DNA of 64,000 nt, from positions 8,785-72,784 of the forward strand of contig CAYSPG010000017.1 in the NCBI GenBank assembly GCA_964432885.1, written 5' to 3'. The notes under the pieces are model-generated. The model was not told the DNA's origin and made no database searches. It was given only the letters and a program-made list of their open reading frames with translations. Shown in pieces: positions 1 through 9,088 of the stretch. Each line of letters starts with the position of its first letter. Position 1 is the first letter of the stretch. The position numbers were made by a program, and so were the translations under genes. Source of the DNA: CAYSPG01 sp964432885 (GTDB lineage Bacteria > Bacteroidota > Bacteroidia > AKYH767-A > OLB10).

Positions 1-921
1 ATGCGTAAACGATTGCTTGAGTACGATGATGTGATGAATGCTCAACGTGAAGTAGTTTACAAAAAACGCAGACACGCATTGTTTGGCGAGCGGCTTGCAC
101 TTGACTTGTTAAACATGCAATACGATGTTAGCGAAAGCATTGTAAACAGCTACGATGGAAACCGCGACCATAATGCCTTTACCATGGATTTAATTCGCTA
201 CCTAAGTATTGAGTCACCTATTGATGAAAAAACTTTTTTACAGGCAAAGGCGGAAGACTTAACTCCCAAAATTTTTGAAACAGCACATGAGCATTACAGG
301 CAAAAGTCAAAACTAATTGCCGATAAAGCATTTCCTGTAATCGAAAATATTTTTACCAATCAGGGACACCAGATAGAAAACATTGTGGTACCATTTACTG
401 ATGGGCATAAAGGATTAAATGTAGTTGCCAACTTAAAAAAGGCGCACGAAAGCAAAGGCAAAGAGTTGATTACAGCATTTGAAAAAACGGTTGTGTTGTC
501 GTTTATTGACGATGCATGGACCGAGCATCTGCGCGAAATGGATGACTTGCGACAAAGCGTTCAAAATGCGGTATACGAACAAAAAGACCCGCTGCTTATT
601 TACAAATTCGAATCATTTGAATTATTTAAGCAAATGCTCGACAGGGTAAATAAAGATATTATTTCGTTTTTGTTTAAAGGATACATACCACAACAAAACC
701 CCGAAAACGTAAAAGAAGCACGTCCTCCGCAACGAACTGATATGAGCCGACTTCAAACAAGCCATACAGGTGCTGGAAGTGCACCAACACAGGCTGCAAA
801 GCCGTCAGGCCCTCCCCCACCCCAAAAGCAGCAACCTGCAAAAGCCGAAGTTAAAGTAGGCCGCAATGACCCTTGCCCTTGCGGTAGCGGAAAAAAATTT
901 AAAAACTGTCATGGCACATAA
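1..921 (+). CDS. secA: Protein translocase subunit SecA, C-terminal part (5' end outside window)
   Basis: The ATPase SecA drives post-translational export of unfolded preproteins through SecYEG. Only the last 306 residues are visible; the frame is open at base 1, so the gene continues to the left and the Met at base 1 is internal. The visible part starts in the helical scaffold (RKRLLEYDDVMN) and includes the conserved DDAWTEHLREMDDLRQSV segment. It then has a Pro/Gln-rich linker (about residues 240-283) and a terminal SEC-C zinc motif with Cys292, Cys294, Cys303 and His304. That tail binds zinc and helps contact SecB and ribosomes in characterised SecA proteins. The reading frame is intact to the TAA. 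Identification is very secure. Confidence 0.96.
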   Translation: MRKRLLEYDDVMNAQREVVYKKRRHALFGERLALDLLNMQYDVSESIVNSYDGNRDHNAFTMDLIRYLSIESPIDEKTFLQAKAEDLTPKIFETAHEHYRQKSKLIADKAFPVIENIFTNQGHQIENIVVPFTDGHKGLNVVANLKKAHESKGKELITAFEKTVVLSFIDDAWTEHLREMDDLRQSVQNAVYEQKDPLLIYKFESFELFKQMLDRVNKDIISFLFKGYIPQQNPENVKEARPPQRTDMSRLQTSHTGAGSAPTQAAKPSGPPPPQKQQPAKAEVKVGRNDPCPCGSGKKFKNCHGT

Positions 922-974
922 TTGTGATTGGGAATACAAGAAAAAATTATAATGTACCCAAATACAAAACCAAC

Positions 975-2153
975 TTAGTTCAAAAACTCAAAAATGCCGG
1001 CTGCACCCTGCCCGGTTCCCACACACATGGTAACCATACCATGTTTTAATTTGCGCCTTCGCATTTCATTTAAAAGTTGTACAGTAAGTTTGGCACCACT
1101 GCAACCAAGTGGATGTCCCAAAGCAATGGCTCCACCGTTTACATTTATTATTTCAGGATTTAAATCAAGTGTGCGTATTACTGCCAGTGATTGGGATGCA
1201 AAAGCCTCGTTAAGTTCGATGAGTTGAATATCGGATTGTTTTAAACCAGCACGCTTGAGTGCAGATGGTATTGCATATACCGGGCCCACGCCCATAATGC
1301 GCGGCTCGAGGGCACTAACGGCATAGGAAACAAAACGTGCCACAGGAGTGGCATTGAGTTTCTTTAACATTGCCTCGGACACTACGATTACAAAAGATGC
1401 ACCATCACTTGTTTGCGAGCTGTTGCCAGCAGTAACGGAGCCTTTTGCATCAAACACAGGTTTAAGAGTTGACAGTTTTTCCAATGTTGTATCCTGACGG
1501 GGGCCCTCATCGGTATCAACTATCATTTCTTTAACCTGAATTTTTTCTTTTTCGTCAAGGTAGGTTTCTTCTATTTTAACGGGAACAATTTCATTTTTAA
1601 AAAAACCTTTGTTAATAGCATTAACTGCTTTTTGATGTGATGAAAGTGAAAAAGCGTCCTGATCATTTCGTGAGATATTGTATTCATGAGCTACTGCTTC
1701 GGCAGTTAGCCCCATGTTCCAATACCAATCGCCATGATTTTTAGCAACTTCGTAATTAGGTACTATGCGCCAGCCGCCAAAGGGAATCGGGCTCATACAC
1801 TCAACACCACCAGCTACAATACAATCGGCTAATCCTGAATTAATTTTTGCAGCAGCAATGGCAATGGTTTCTAAACCGGATGCACAATAACGGTTTACGG
1901 TCATGCCGGGAACTTTTACTGTATCCAATCCCATAAGCGAAACCATACGGCCAATATTAAGCCCTTGTTCGGCCTCAGGGGTTGCGTTGCCTACAATTAC
2001 ATCATCAATTTGTTCTTTATCAAGATTTGGAATTGAATTTACCAAATGCTTTACCACCAACGCGGCCAAATCATCAGGGCGCGTGTTTTTAAATTTGCCA
2101 CGGGGGGCTTTGCCCACAGCGGAGCGAAAACCTGATAAGATGTATGCGTTCAT
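975..2153 (-). CDS. Acetyl-CoA acyltransferase (thiolase II family)
   Basis: This 392-residue protein is a full-length degradative-type thiolase that cleaves 3-ketoacyl-CoA with CoA, or runs in reverse on acetyl-CoA. The nucleophile Cys90 lies in NRYCASGLE, the His347 motif in GGAIALGHPLGCSGAK, and the second catalytic Cys377 in MCVGTGQGAAG, so the active site is complete. The length matches FadA/AtoB enzymes. No FadB-type partner lies beside it; it is flanked by secA (convergent) and a YwqK-like gene on the same strand. Substrate chain length cannot be read from the sequence. The ATG lies just after a degenerate 7-bp repeat array (2161-2195), which may form its 5' region. Confidence 0.93.
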   Translation of the reverse strand: MNAYILSGFRSAVGKAPRGKFKNTRPDDLAALVVKHLVNSIPNLDKEQIDDVIVGNATPEAEQGLNIGRMVSLMGLDTVKVPGMTVNRYCASGLETIAIAAAKINSGLADCIVAGGVECMSPIPFGGWRIVPNYEVAKNHGDWYWNMGLTAEAVAHEYNISRNDQDAFSLSSHQKAVNAINKGFFKNEIVPVKIEETYLDEKEKIQVKEMIVDTDEGPRQDTTLEKLSTLKPVFDAKGSVTAGNSSQTSDGASFVIVVSEAMLKKLNATPVARFVSYAVSALEPRIMGVGPVYAIPSALKRAGLKQSDIQLIELNEAFASQSLAVIRTLDLNPEIINVNGGAIALGHPLGCSGAKLTVQLLNEMRRRKLKHGMVTMCVGTGQGAAGIFEFLN

Positions 2154-2160
2154 GAAAAAA

Positions 2161-2195
2161 AGTTTAGTGTTTAACGTTTGGATTTTAAAGTTGTT
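2161..2195. repeat. Degenerate heptamer array upstream of the thiolase gene
   Basis: Five consecutive 7-mers read AGTTTAG, TGTTTAA, CGTTTGG, ATTTTAA and AGTTGTT, with a recurrent GTTT/TTTT core every 7 bases. The array begins 8 bases upstream of the thiolase ATG. On the minus strand it gives AAAC-containing heptamers like those in the other arrays of this window. Confidence 0.55.
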
Positions 2196-2231
2196 ATAAT
2201 TAGTGCTTGATTTTTATTGGCAAGGTTAACT

Positions 2232-2259
2232 AACTTTAAACATTAAACTTTGAACTATT
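2232..2259. repeat. Heptamer array overlapping the stop of the YwqK-like gene
   Basis: Four 7-mers in register: AACTTTA, AACATTA, AACTTTG, AACTATT. The last one covers the stop codon of the minus-strand gene ending at 2255. With the array at 2161-2195, which has the reverse-complement type of core, it brackets the 101-bp intergenic gap. Confidence 0.65.
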
Positions 2260-2893
2260 TTTTTGGAGGTGGAGCTGTGGTAGGAGCAGTGCCTCCTTTG
2301 GCACCGGGCGGAAGTTTTTTGTTATCTCCAGCTTTTTTGGCAGCCGCTGCTTTTTTTGCTTTTTCCTCGGCAGCTTTGGCTTCTGCTATTGCTTTTACAT
2401 CCTCGCCCATTTTATACTCGGTTTGGCTGGTTAGCTTTCCTTTTCTGTCATAAGTTTTCCAAACACCGTTTTTCAAATTATTTTTATAAGGCCCCTCATT
2501 TTTTATTTCGCCATCGCTAAAATAGGTAGTCCACTTGTTGGCTTTTTTTCCATTAATGTACTCACCCTCAACTTTGGTTTGCCCGTTGTAATAATACCTT
2601 TTAAATTCTCCTTCTTTAATTCCATTGGCATACTCTGTTTCTTCCATTATTTTTCCATACGGATAATATTTTTTAGAAACTCCGTTACGCACATCATCAA
2701 GGTATTCTATTTCATTAGTTAGTTCTCCCGCTTCGTTGTAATATTTCCATACGCCTTGCCGTTGGCCAAGTTCATCGGTTTTATTTCGGTGTTTGTCACG
2801 GCCTGGTGCATACTTAGGTCTTTCCTCGCGCTGCGAAAAACAAATTAAGGGGATAAAAAAAGCAATGGCTAAAATTTTAGCTGCTAACTTCAT
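2255..2893 (-). CDS. Secreted MORN/YwqK-repeat protein
   Basis: This 212-residue protein begins with a cleavable signal peptide (about residues 1-20, ending ICFSQ). It then has repeated segments of the pattern 'G.W..Y...G.....EY..G', such as GVWKYYNEAGELTNEIEY, EGEFKRYYYNGQTKVEGEY and NGVWKTYDRKGKLTSQTEY. These are MORN-like repeats of the YwqK 'antitoxin' family. Despite the family name, no toxin partner is visible. In Bacteroidota such exported proteins are common and mostly uncharacterised. The tail (about 165-212) is Ala/Lys-rich, then Pro/Gly/Thr-rich. A TATTTTAG element at 2916-2923 on the minus strand, 22 nt upstream of the ATG, resembles the -7 box. The specific function is unknown. 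Confidence 0.8.
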   Translation of the reverse strand: MKLAAKILAIAFFIPLICFSQREERPKYAPGRDKHRNKTDELGQRQGVWKYYNEAGELTNEIEYLDDVRNGVSKKYYPYGKIMEETEYANGIKEGEFKRYYYNGQTKVEGEYINGKKANKWTTYFSDGEIKNEGPYKNNLKNGVWKTYDRKGKLTSQTEYKMGEDVKAIAEAKAAEEKAKKAAAAKKAGDNKKLPPGAKGGTAPTTAPPPKK

Positions 2894-3035
2894 AATGTGG
2901 TTTTATTCTGCTGCGCTAAAATAAAATTTTTATAATACGCAAATCAGGAAATAAGAGTGAACTTATTTACAGTTGAAAGTGTATAGCTGAAGGTTAAATA
3001 GCAAGCAGATACTTTCTTAAATGCAACAGGAAGTG

Positions 3036-3890
3036 TTAATACCCTTTTGCTTTTTCAATCACATTAAAAGCAATACCGGCAAAGGCAAGATAGGAATCAA
3101 GCAGCATGGCTTTGGTTTTGCTGCGCTTACCGGTTTCAAATTTTACATCTTCTCTAAAAGCATTCCAATTGGCTTGTGTTAATAAATCAAGTGCAATGGA
3201 AACAGTAGGAGTTATTGATTTTGCAGTGTGCCACCACCCACATGGAATAAACATGGTTTCGCCCGGCCCCACCACTACTTTGCTTGCAGTGGCATTTTTA
3301 AATAACGGGTATTTTTCATAGTCGGGTTCCTGGTGGTTTTCTATTGTTGAGCGCCACGGGTTTTCAGGGTCGGCATAAACAAGGTTTTCCTGTCCCGGAG
3401 GATAAACAGTAAACTCTTTATCACCATACATTTGATTAATGAATGTGTACAGGTGCAAATAATCGTAGTGGAGATAAGGAAATTTTCCACCGGGGCCACC
3501 CAAAAAAACCTCGAGGGCCGCTGCGCTGGGCATGGCGGCTTTGGGCAGCAAGGGTGAACCTATGCGGTCGGGCATTGCAAATTCAAATCGGGGTAAAACA
3601 TCACCAAGCAATTCAGGAAAATGTGTGTTTAATAAAAACTTGCATGGATAAGGTGCAGGATTATCTGCTGTTGAGTTTAACATAAGGTCAATAAAAACAC
3701 CAAACTTGTACTGCTTACCGTTTATAGTTATTTCCTTGTCGGGATAATTTTTTTTAAAAAATTCGGGCGTAAATTTTTCGCGGCCAGGCCACTGTTTGGT
3801 AGCATCGGTAAGCACAACAGGTACACCGGGTTTCAAATGCTGATCAATAAATTGTTTTCGGGTAAGGCCTGATTTTTTTTCTACTTGCAT
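3036..3890 (-). CDS. Cupin-like JmjC-type 2-oxoglutarate/Fe(II) oxygenase
   Basis: This 284-residue protein belongs to the cupin_8/JmjC group (factor-inhibiting-HIF-like fold). The iron-binding facial triad is visible as His141-x-Asp143 (PYLHYDYLH) and distal His221 (PCGWWHTAKS). Between them are the usual aromatic and basic residues (KEFTVYPPGQ), and the N-terminus has the family's typical 'PVVLTDATKQWP' opening. There is no signal peptide, so it is probably cytoplasmic. Relatives hydroxylate amino-acid side chains of proteins (including ribosomal proteins) or small molecules; the substrate here cannot be deduced. Neighbours on the same strand (yajQ upstream, YwqK downstream) give no functional hint. 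Confidence 0.85.
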   Translation of the reverse strand: MQVEKKSGLTRKQFIDQHLKPGVPVVLTDATKQWPGREKFTPEFFKKNYPDKEITINGKQYKFGVFIDLMLNSTADNPAPYPCKFLLNTHFPELLGDVLPRFEFAMPDRIGSPLLPKAAMPSAAALEVFLGGPGGKFPYLHYDYLHLYTFINQMYGDKEFTVYPPGQENLVYADPENPWRSTIENHQEPDYEKYPLFKNATASKVVVGPGETMFIPCGWWHTAKSITPTVSIALDLLTQANWNAFREDVKFETGKRSKTKAMLLDSYLAFAGIAFNVIEKAKGY

Positions 3891-3952
3891 GATGTGTTTT
3901 TTTCGTTTTCAATTTTACGTACATTTTATAAAAAGTTACATGATAATTATCA

Positions 3953-4441
3953 TTATCTGAAATTATCAAATTGCAATGGCAACTCAACATTTGCACTTTT
4001 TACTTTAGCGATTGTGGCTTGCAAATCATCAATTTTTTTACCGGTAACGCGTACCTTGTCATCCATTATGGATGCCTGAACCTTTAGCCCTGTTTCTTTT
4101 ACAATTTTCACAATCTTTTTGGCTGTTTCTTTATCAATACCATTTTTAATTTTCACCTCTTTACGTATCATATTTCCTGATGCATAGTGGTCTTTTCCAA
4201 AATCAAAACTTTTAGGGTCAACGCCTTGTTTCATTCCACGGCCAATTATTATATCGCGTATGGCATCCATGCGCATATCGTTTTCGGTAACAATTTTTAT
4301 CTGCCACTCTTTTTTATCAAGTTCAACTTCTGTTTTTGAGTCATGAAAATCATAACGTGTACTAATTTCTTTGTTTACTACGTTTATAGCATTATCAAGT
4401 TTTTGCATATCAACCTGGCTAACGATGTCAAATGATGGCAT
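3953..4441 (-). CDS. yajQ: YajQ family cyclic-di-GMP-binding protein
   Basis: This 162-residue protein is a full-length YajQ/DUF520 member. It has the conserved N-terminus (PSFDIVSQVDMQKLDNA), the EISTRYDF segment and the C-terminal DDKVRVTGKKIDDLQ motif. The family consists of two RNP-like domains; some members bind cyclic di-GMP and act with a transcription regulator, others have been linked to nucleic acid binding. It is cytoplasmic. It appears monocistronic on the minus strand, with a 62-bp gap to the JmjC gene. Family assignment is secure; whether this member responds to c-di-GMP is unknown. Confidence 0.94.
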   Translation of the reverse strand: MPSFDIVSQVDMQKLDNAINVVNKEISTRYDFHDSKTEVELDKKEWQIKIVTENDMRMDAIRDIIIGRGMKQGVDPKSFDFGKDHYASGNMIRKEVKIKNGIDKETAKKIVKIVKETGLKVQASIMDDKVRVTGKKIDDLQATIAKVKSANVELPLQFDNFR

Positions 4442-4526
4442 AATAGTTATGTAAGATTATTGTTAATTAGTGAATACCTGTTGTAAAAATTTCGTTATAA
4501 AAATACAATCCCTGCTTTAAAAATTC

Positions 4527-4534
4527 TAATTTTG
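4527..4534 (+). promoter_or_regulatory. -7 promoter element TAATTTTG of the VCBS operon
   Basis: TAATTTTG fits the Bacteroidota -7 consensus TAnnTTTG and lies 30 nt upstream of the ATG at 4565. I see no clear TTG-type -33 box at the right distance. Confidence 0.5.
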
Positions 4535-4564
4535 GTAAACATTTTAAAATAAATCGCCAGCATC

Positions 4565-6820
4565 ATGAAAAACACTTACTTACCTATTAGCTTGCTACTG
4601 CTGTGTTGTACAGTCAATATGCATGGACAACTTCCAAAATTTTACAAATACACCACACCTTCTGTAACCATTAATGGCAGTCCGCTAAAAAATGCCTGGG
4701 CGGGCGGATTAAACGCTCCTGTTTTTAATACCATTGACATGAATGGCGATGGCCGTAAAGATTTGTTTTTGTTTGATCACCAGTTTAACACTTCATATCC
4801 AAGTGCATTTAAGATTAGAACATTTATCAATAATGGCATAAGCGGGCAAGCCGATTATACGTACGCACCACAGTACGAACAAAAATTTCCTCAAGACATG
4901 CACGATTGGGTTTTGCTTGTGGACTATGACTGCGATGGCAAGGAAGATATTTTTACCTATACATATGCTGGCGGCATGCAGGTATATCATAATGATTACA
5001 CCACAGGTGGCGGTTTGTCTTTTTCTCCGGCATATAGTTTAATTTACTCGATGTACTTAGGCAGTACGTATGCCAACCTGTATGTAAGCAGCCAAAACCA
5101 ACCGGCTCTTATTGATGTAAATGGCGATGGAGATTTGGATGTACTAACCTTTACCATTCTTGGTGGAGCAGTTGAGTACCACGAAAACATGGCACAGGAA
5201 TTATTTAACCGTTGCGATACATTGGTAATGCATCAGAAACGCCAATGCTGGGGAGCTTTTTCACTTAGCAATTTTACCAATTCGGCTATACTTAACAATT
5301 GCCACTATTTAACATCCAATTTGGGTGACGAAGAAAAAACGCAATTACACAATGGTTCATGCATGCTTGGATATGATGAAGCAGGAGATGGTGATATTGA
5401 TTTGCTAAATGGTGATGTGCTTGGTGATAGTTTATTATATCTTGATAATTCACCAAACATAAACAGTCCGCTTTATTGGCAGGATAGTATCACATCACAG
5501 GATATTGGATTTCCATCATATGACACCACCGTAAGCTTTGTAAAATTTACTGCCCCCTATATTTTTGATGCTGATAATGATGGGATAAAAGATTTGGTAG
5601 TAACACCCTGCTCAGAAGATAAAACAGAAGATTTTGTAAACAACTGGTTTTTTAAAAATACGGGCAACAATGTCAATCACGTTTTTCATTATACCAAAAA
5701 ACGTTTCCTTACAGATGAGATGATTGATGTTGGCTCAGGAGCTAATGTTACTTTTTTTGATGCTGATGCTGATGGGAAAAAAGATTTGATTATTGGCAAC
5801 TATGGATATTTTGTTTCTAACGCACCCATTCATCACTATGAATCTGCATTGGCATTTTATAAAAATACTTCGGCAGGCGGTGTGCTTTCGTTTGCCGAAA
5901 TATCTGTTGATTATGCAAGCCTTCGACAATATAATTTGTTAAACATTCAACCCACCTTTGGCGATATTGATAATGACGGTGATGACGATATGATATTAGG
6001 TAACTATGACGGCAACTTGTACCTGTTTAACAACACAGCCGGCAGCGGCAACCCTGCAGTATTTACACTTGCACCCAATGGAATAAATTATCAAAGCATT
6101 GATGTGGGTGCATTTAGCGCACCACAATTGGTGGATGTAAACAATGATGGTTTACTAGACCTGATAATAGGCGAAATGTTTGGAAAAGTATGGTATTATC
6201 AAAACACTGGCAGCCTAACCATTCCTGTATTTACACTTGCATCAAATAACTTTGGTGGAGTTAATGTTTGCAATCAACAATACAACCCCAACATTGGATT
6301 TAGTGTACCCCACATGTATTTAGACAATGGCTCGCATAAGTTAATGGTGGGAAACGAAAACGGATACTTATTTGTGTACGATAACATTGATGGTAACCTG
6401 TCGGGTACATTTAATATTGTAAGCACTTCGGCATTTGATGTGTATGAACCATACAGGCTAAGTGCCGATATGGATGATTTAAATGCCGATGGCTGCATGG
6501 ACATTATAACAGGTTGCTTTGCAGGCGGACTTTCATATTACTCAACCTGTGCTACAGGTATATTTGAAAACAATGAAAATAATTTTGAGTTTACAGTTTA
6601 TCCAAACCCGGCTTACGACAGGTTTGTTGTTGAGTTTAAAAAAAGAAACGCAAAAAACAGAAGTCTGCAATTATTTGATATGCCCGGAAAACTGATAAAG
6701 CAAATAAATAGTGCTCAATTAAAAGAATCGGTTGATGTAAATAATCTTGGCGCAGGAATTTATTTTATAAAAATAACAGAAGACGACAGAACCATTACTC
6801 AAAAACTAATTGTTAAATAA
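4565..6820 (+). CDS. FG-GAP/VCBS-repeat T9SS cargo protein, first paralog
   Basis: This 751-residue protein has a signal peptide (residues 1-22, ending NMHGQ). Many FG-GAP/VCBS blade motifs follow, rich in Ca-binding-type Asp/Asn/Gly loops such as DMNGDGRKDLFLFD, DVNGDGDLDVLTF, DADNDGIKDLVV, DIDNDGDDDMILGNYDG and DVNNDGLLDLIIGE, which together predict a beta-propeller. The last ~80 residues (FTVYPNPAYDRFVVEF to TQKLIVK) form a type A T9SS sorting domain, so the protein should be exported through SprA and held at or released from the cell surface. It is the first gene of a tight three-gene unit; a close paralog starts 9 bases downstream. Ligand or function is unknown. Confidence 0.88.
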   Translation: MKNTYLPISLLLLCCTVNMHGQLPKFYKYTTPSVTINGSPLKNAWAGGLNAPVFNTIDMNGDGRKDLFLFDHQFNTSYPSAFKIRTFINNGISGQADYTYAPQYEQKFPQDMHDWVLLVDYDCDGKEDIFTYTYAGGMQVYHNDYTTGGGLSFSPAYSLIYSMYLGSTYANLYVSSQNQPALIDVNGDGDLDVLTFTILGGAVEYHENMAQELFNRCDTLVMHQKRQCWGAFSLSNFTNSAILNNCHYLTSNLGDEEKTQLHNGSCMLGYDEAGDGDIDLLNGDVLGDSLLYLDNSPNINSPLYWQDSITSQDIGFPSYDTTVSFVKFTAPYIFDADNDGIKDLVVTPCSEDKTEDFVNNWFFKNTGNNVNHVFHYTKKRFLTDEMIDVGSGANVTFFDADADGKKDLIIGNYGYFVSNAPIHHYESALAFYKNTSAGGVLSFAEISVDYASLRQYNLLNIQPTFGDIDNDGDDDMILGNYDGNLYLFNNTAGSGNPAVFTLAPNGINYQSIDVGAFSAPQLVDVNNDGLLDLIIGEMFGKVWYYQNTGSLTIPVFTLASNNFGGVNVCNQQYNPNIGFSVPHMYLDNGSHKLMVGNENGYLFVYDNIDGNLSGTFNIVSTSAFDVYEPYRLSADMDDLNADGCMDIITGCFAGGLSYYSTCATGIFENNENNFEFTVYPNPAYDRFVVEFKKRNAKNRSLQLFDMPGKLIKQINSAQLKESVDVNNLGAGIYFIKITEDDRTITQKLIVK

Positions 6821-6829
6821 TTTTTTGCC

Positions 6830-9088
6830 GTGAAAAAAAATTTAATCAACACAACGCTTTTTGCTGTTGCTCTTTTTTTTGTGTTGCAAACATCAGCACA
6901 GCCGCATTTTAAAACCACTTTGCCTCAGGTTTATCAAAACAATCTTCCTTTAAAGAACCCCTGGTCTGGAGGTTTTAATTCTGCCTTGTTCAGCACCATT
7001 GATTTAAACTTTGACGGTATAAAGGATTTGTTTGTCTTCGATAAGCAGTTTAATTCTATTTATCCGGGTGTATATAAAATGCGCACGTTTATAAACAAGG
7101 GCACAGCCCAAACAGTTGACTATTTATATGCTCCACAATATGAACAGTTTTTTCCTCAAGACATGACAGGTTGGTGTACGCTTATTGATTTTAACTGCGA
7201 TGGACTTGAAGATATTTTTTGTTACAACATTGCAACAGGCGGAATAAAAGTTTACAGGAATACATCCAGTGGTACAACATTAAGTTTTTTACAGGAATTT
7301 AATAGTTTAACTTCCTGTTATATCGCCCCATTTCCGTTGCCATGTTCCATTCAAAATTTAACTGCACTGCCGGTAAACGTTCCTGCATTTACTGATGTAA
7401 ACAACGATGGTGATTTGGATATTTTAACTTTTAAAGTAACCGGACAAACTGTGGAGTATCATGAAAACATGGGAAAGGAAATGTTTAACAAATGCGATAC
7501 ACTTGTGTATTTGCAGTTGGAAGACACCTTTGCTCATTTTCAGTTAAACTCATTCAGCAATTCGGCCACGCTGGGTTTGTTAAGGCTTGCCGCACCTGGC
7601 AATGCATCAAAAGCAAATGACGGATTGCACTCAGGCTCGTGCATGATTGCCTATGACGAAGGGGGTGATGGAGATAAAGATTTAATTAATGGCGATTTGC
7701 TTGGCAATAACCTTTTGTATTTAAATAATGCCGCCACACTTGCTGGCGTAAATGATTCCATGGATTACCAGGACACCATCTTCCCATTTTACAATTCTTC
7801 TGTTAACTATGTTACTTTTCCAAGCCCGTTTTTATTTGATGCCGATAACGATGGCAACAAAGATTTAATTGTGTCATCGTGTACCGAAAACCAATCAGAA
7901 AATTATAACAACAATTTATTTTACAAAAACACAGGTAACAATACCAATTATTATTTTCAATTTATCAAAAACCGTTTTTTAACCGAAGAGATGATTGATG
8001 TAGGCTCAGCTTCGTACCCGGTTTTTTTTGACATTGATAATGATGGAAAAAAAGATTTGTTTATTGGTAACAAAGGATACATGATTACCAATACTGGCAA
8101 CGTGCACCTTGAAGGAGCAATATCCTATTATCGCAATATTACACAGGTAAATGGTTGCCCTGCGTTTGAACTTATTACTCCCGATTTTGCCAATATACAA
8201 CAGTATGCTCTAACCGATGTTGTTCCCACATTTGGCGATATTGATGGAGATGGTGACGCAGATTTACTGGTGGGAAATTCGGATGGAATTTTTTATTTGT
8301 TTACCAATAGCGGAGGAACTTTTTCATTAGCTGCAGGTGGTGTAAACTACCAAGGCATTGATGTGGGAACAAACAGTGCTCCGCAGTTGGTTGACATGGA
8401 TGGCGACTTGCTTCTTGACTTAATTGTTGGCGAAACGTTTGGAAGAATTTATTATTATCACAATACGGGCACAGCCACCAATCCTGTTTTTACATTTGTT
8501 ACCGGCAACCTTGGAGGCATAAATGTTACCAACACTACCTGGACAATTTATGGCAACAGCATTCCTTGCCTGTTTATTGAAAACGGACAGCAAAAATTGT
8601 TGGTTGGGTCAGAAAGCGGATATTGTTTTTTGTTCGATAACATAACCGGAAATCTTGCCGGGAATTTTAATCTTGTAACAGCAACTGCTTACAACATTTT
8701 TGAACCGTACCGAAGCGCCCCAGCACTTGCCGATTTAAACAATGATGCATCGCCTGAAATTATTGTAGGTTGTTTTGCAGGAGGATTGGGTTTTTACACA
8801 AACAACCTTGCCGGATGCACATCAGGAATAATACCGGCAATGGGTTCAGATTTTTCATTTCAGGTTTATCCAAATCCTGCCAGCCAAAATCTGATAGTTG
8901 ATTTTGAAGTTAACGACAATAGTGAAAAGAAGATTGAAATAATAAATGTGTTAGGAAAAAAAGTTTTTGAACGCTACACAATAAAACAAAAAGAATTTTT
9001 TGATTTAGCAAAAACTGGAAATGGTATTTATGTGATAAAAATTAGTTCGGGTAATATTACCTCTTCTCAAAAAATAATTATTAAATGA
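6830..9088 (+). CDS. FG-GAP/VCBS-repeat T9SS cargo protein, second paralog
   Basis: This 752-residue protein starts with GTG. It is colinear with the preceding gene over its full length: a signal peptide ending TSAQ, a near-identical opening (NNLPLKNPWSGGFN versus the first copy's GSPLKNAWAGGLN), and the same order of FG-GAP loops (DADNDGNKDLIV, DIDNDGKKDLFIG, DIDGDGDADLLVG). It ends in a T9SS type A sorting domain (FQVYPNPASQNLIVDF to SQKIIIK). The pair is clearly a tandem duplication that has diverged considerably. The downstream lipoprotein gene overlaps its stop by 4 bases, so translational coupling is likely. The three products may act together at the surface; that is inference. Confidence 0.87.
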   Translation: MKKNLINTTLFAVALFFVLQTSAQPHFKTTLPQVYQNNLPLKNPWSGGFNSALFSTIDLNFDGIKDLFVFDKQFNSIYPGVYKMRTFINKGTAQTVDYLYAPQYEQFFPQDMTGWCTLIDFNCDGLEDIFCYNIATGGIKVYRNTSSGTTLSFLQEFNSLTSCYIAPFPLPCSIQNLTALPVNVPAFTDVNNDGDLDILTFKVTGQTVEYHENMGKEMFNKCDTLVYLQLEDTFAHFQLNSFSNSATLGLLRLAAPGNASKANDGLHSGSCMIAYDEGGDGDKDLINGDLLGNNLLYLNNAATLAGVNDSMDYQDTIFPFYNSSVNYVTFPSPFLFDADNDGNKDLIVSSCTENQSENYNNNLFYKNTGNNTNYYFQFIKNRFLTEEMIDVGSASYPVFFDIDNDGKKDLFIGNKGYMITNTGNVHLEGAISYYRNITQVNGCPAFELITPDFANIQQYALTDVVPTFGDIDGDGDADLLVGNSDGIFYLFTNSGGTFSLAAGGVNYQGIDVGTNSAPQLVDMDGDLLLDLIVGETFGRIYYYHNTGTATNPVFTFVTGNLGGINVTNTTWTIYGNSIPCLFIENGQQKLLVGSESGYCFLFDNITGNLAGNFNLVTATAYNIFEPYRSAPALADLNNDASPEIIVGCFAGGLGFYTNNLAGCTSGIIPAMGSDFSFQVYPNPASQNLIVDFEVNDNSEKKIEIINVLGKKVFERYTIKQKEFFDLAKTGNGIYVIKISSGNITSSQKIIIK

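Noticed and set aside
2255..2893. Toxin-antitoxin system suggested by the YwqK family name
   Set aside because: The protein is secreted, no toxin-like gene lies beside it, and YwqK/MORN proteins are mostly unrelated to toxin-antitoxin function.
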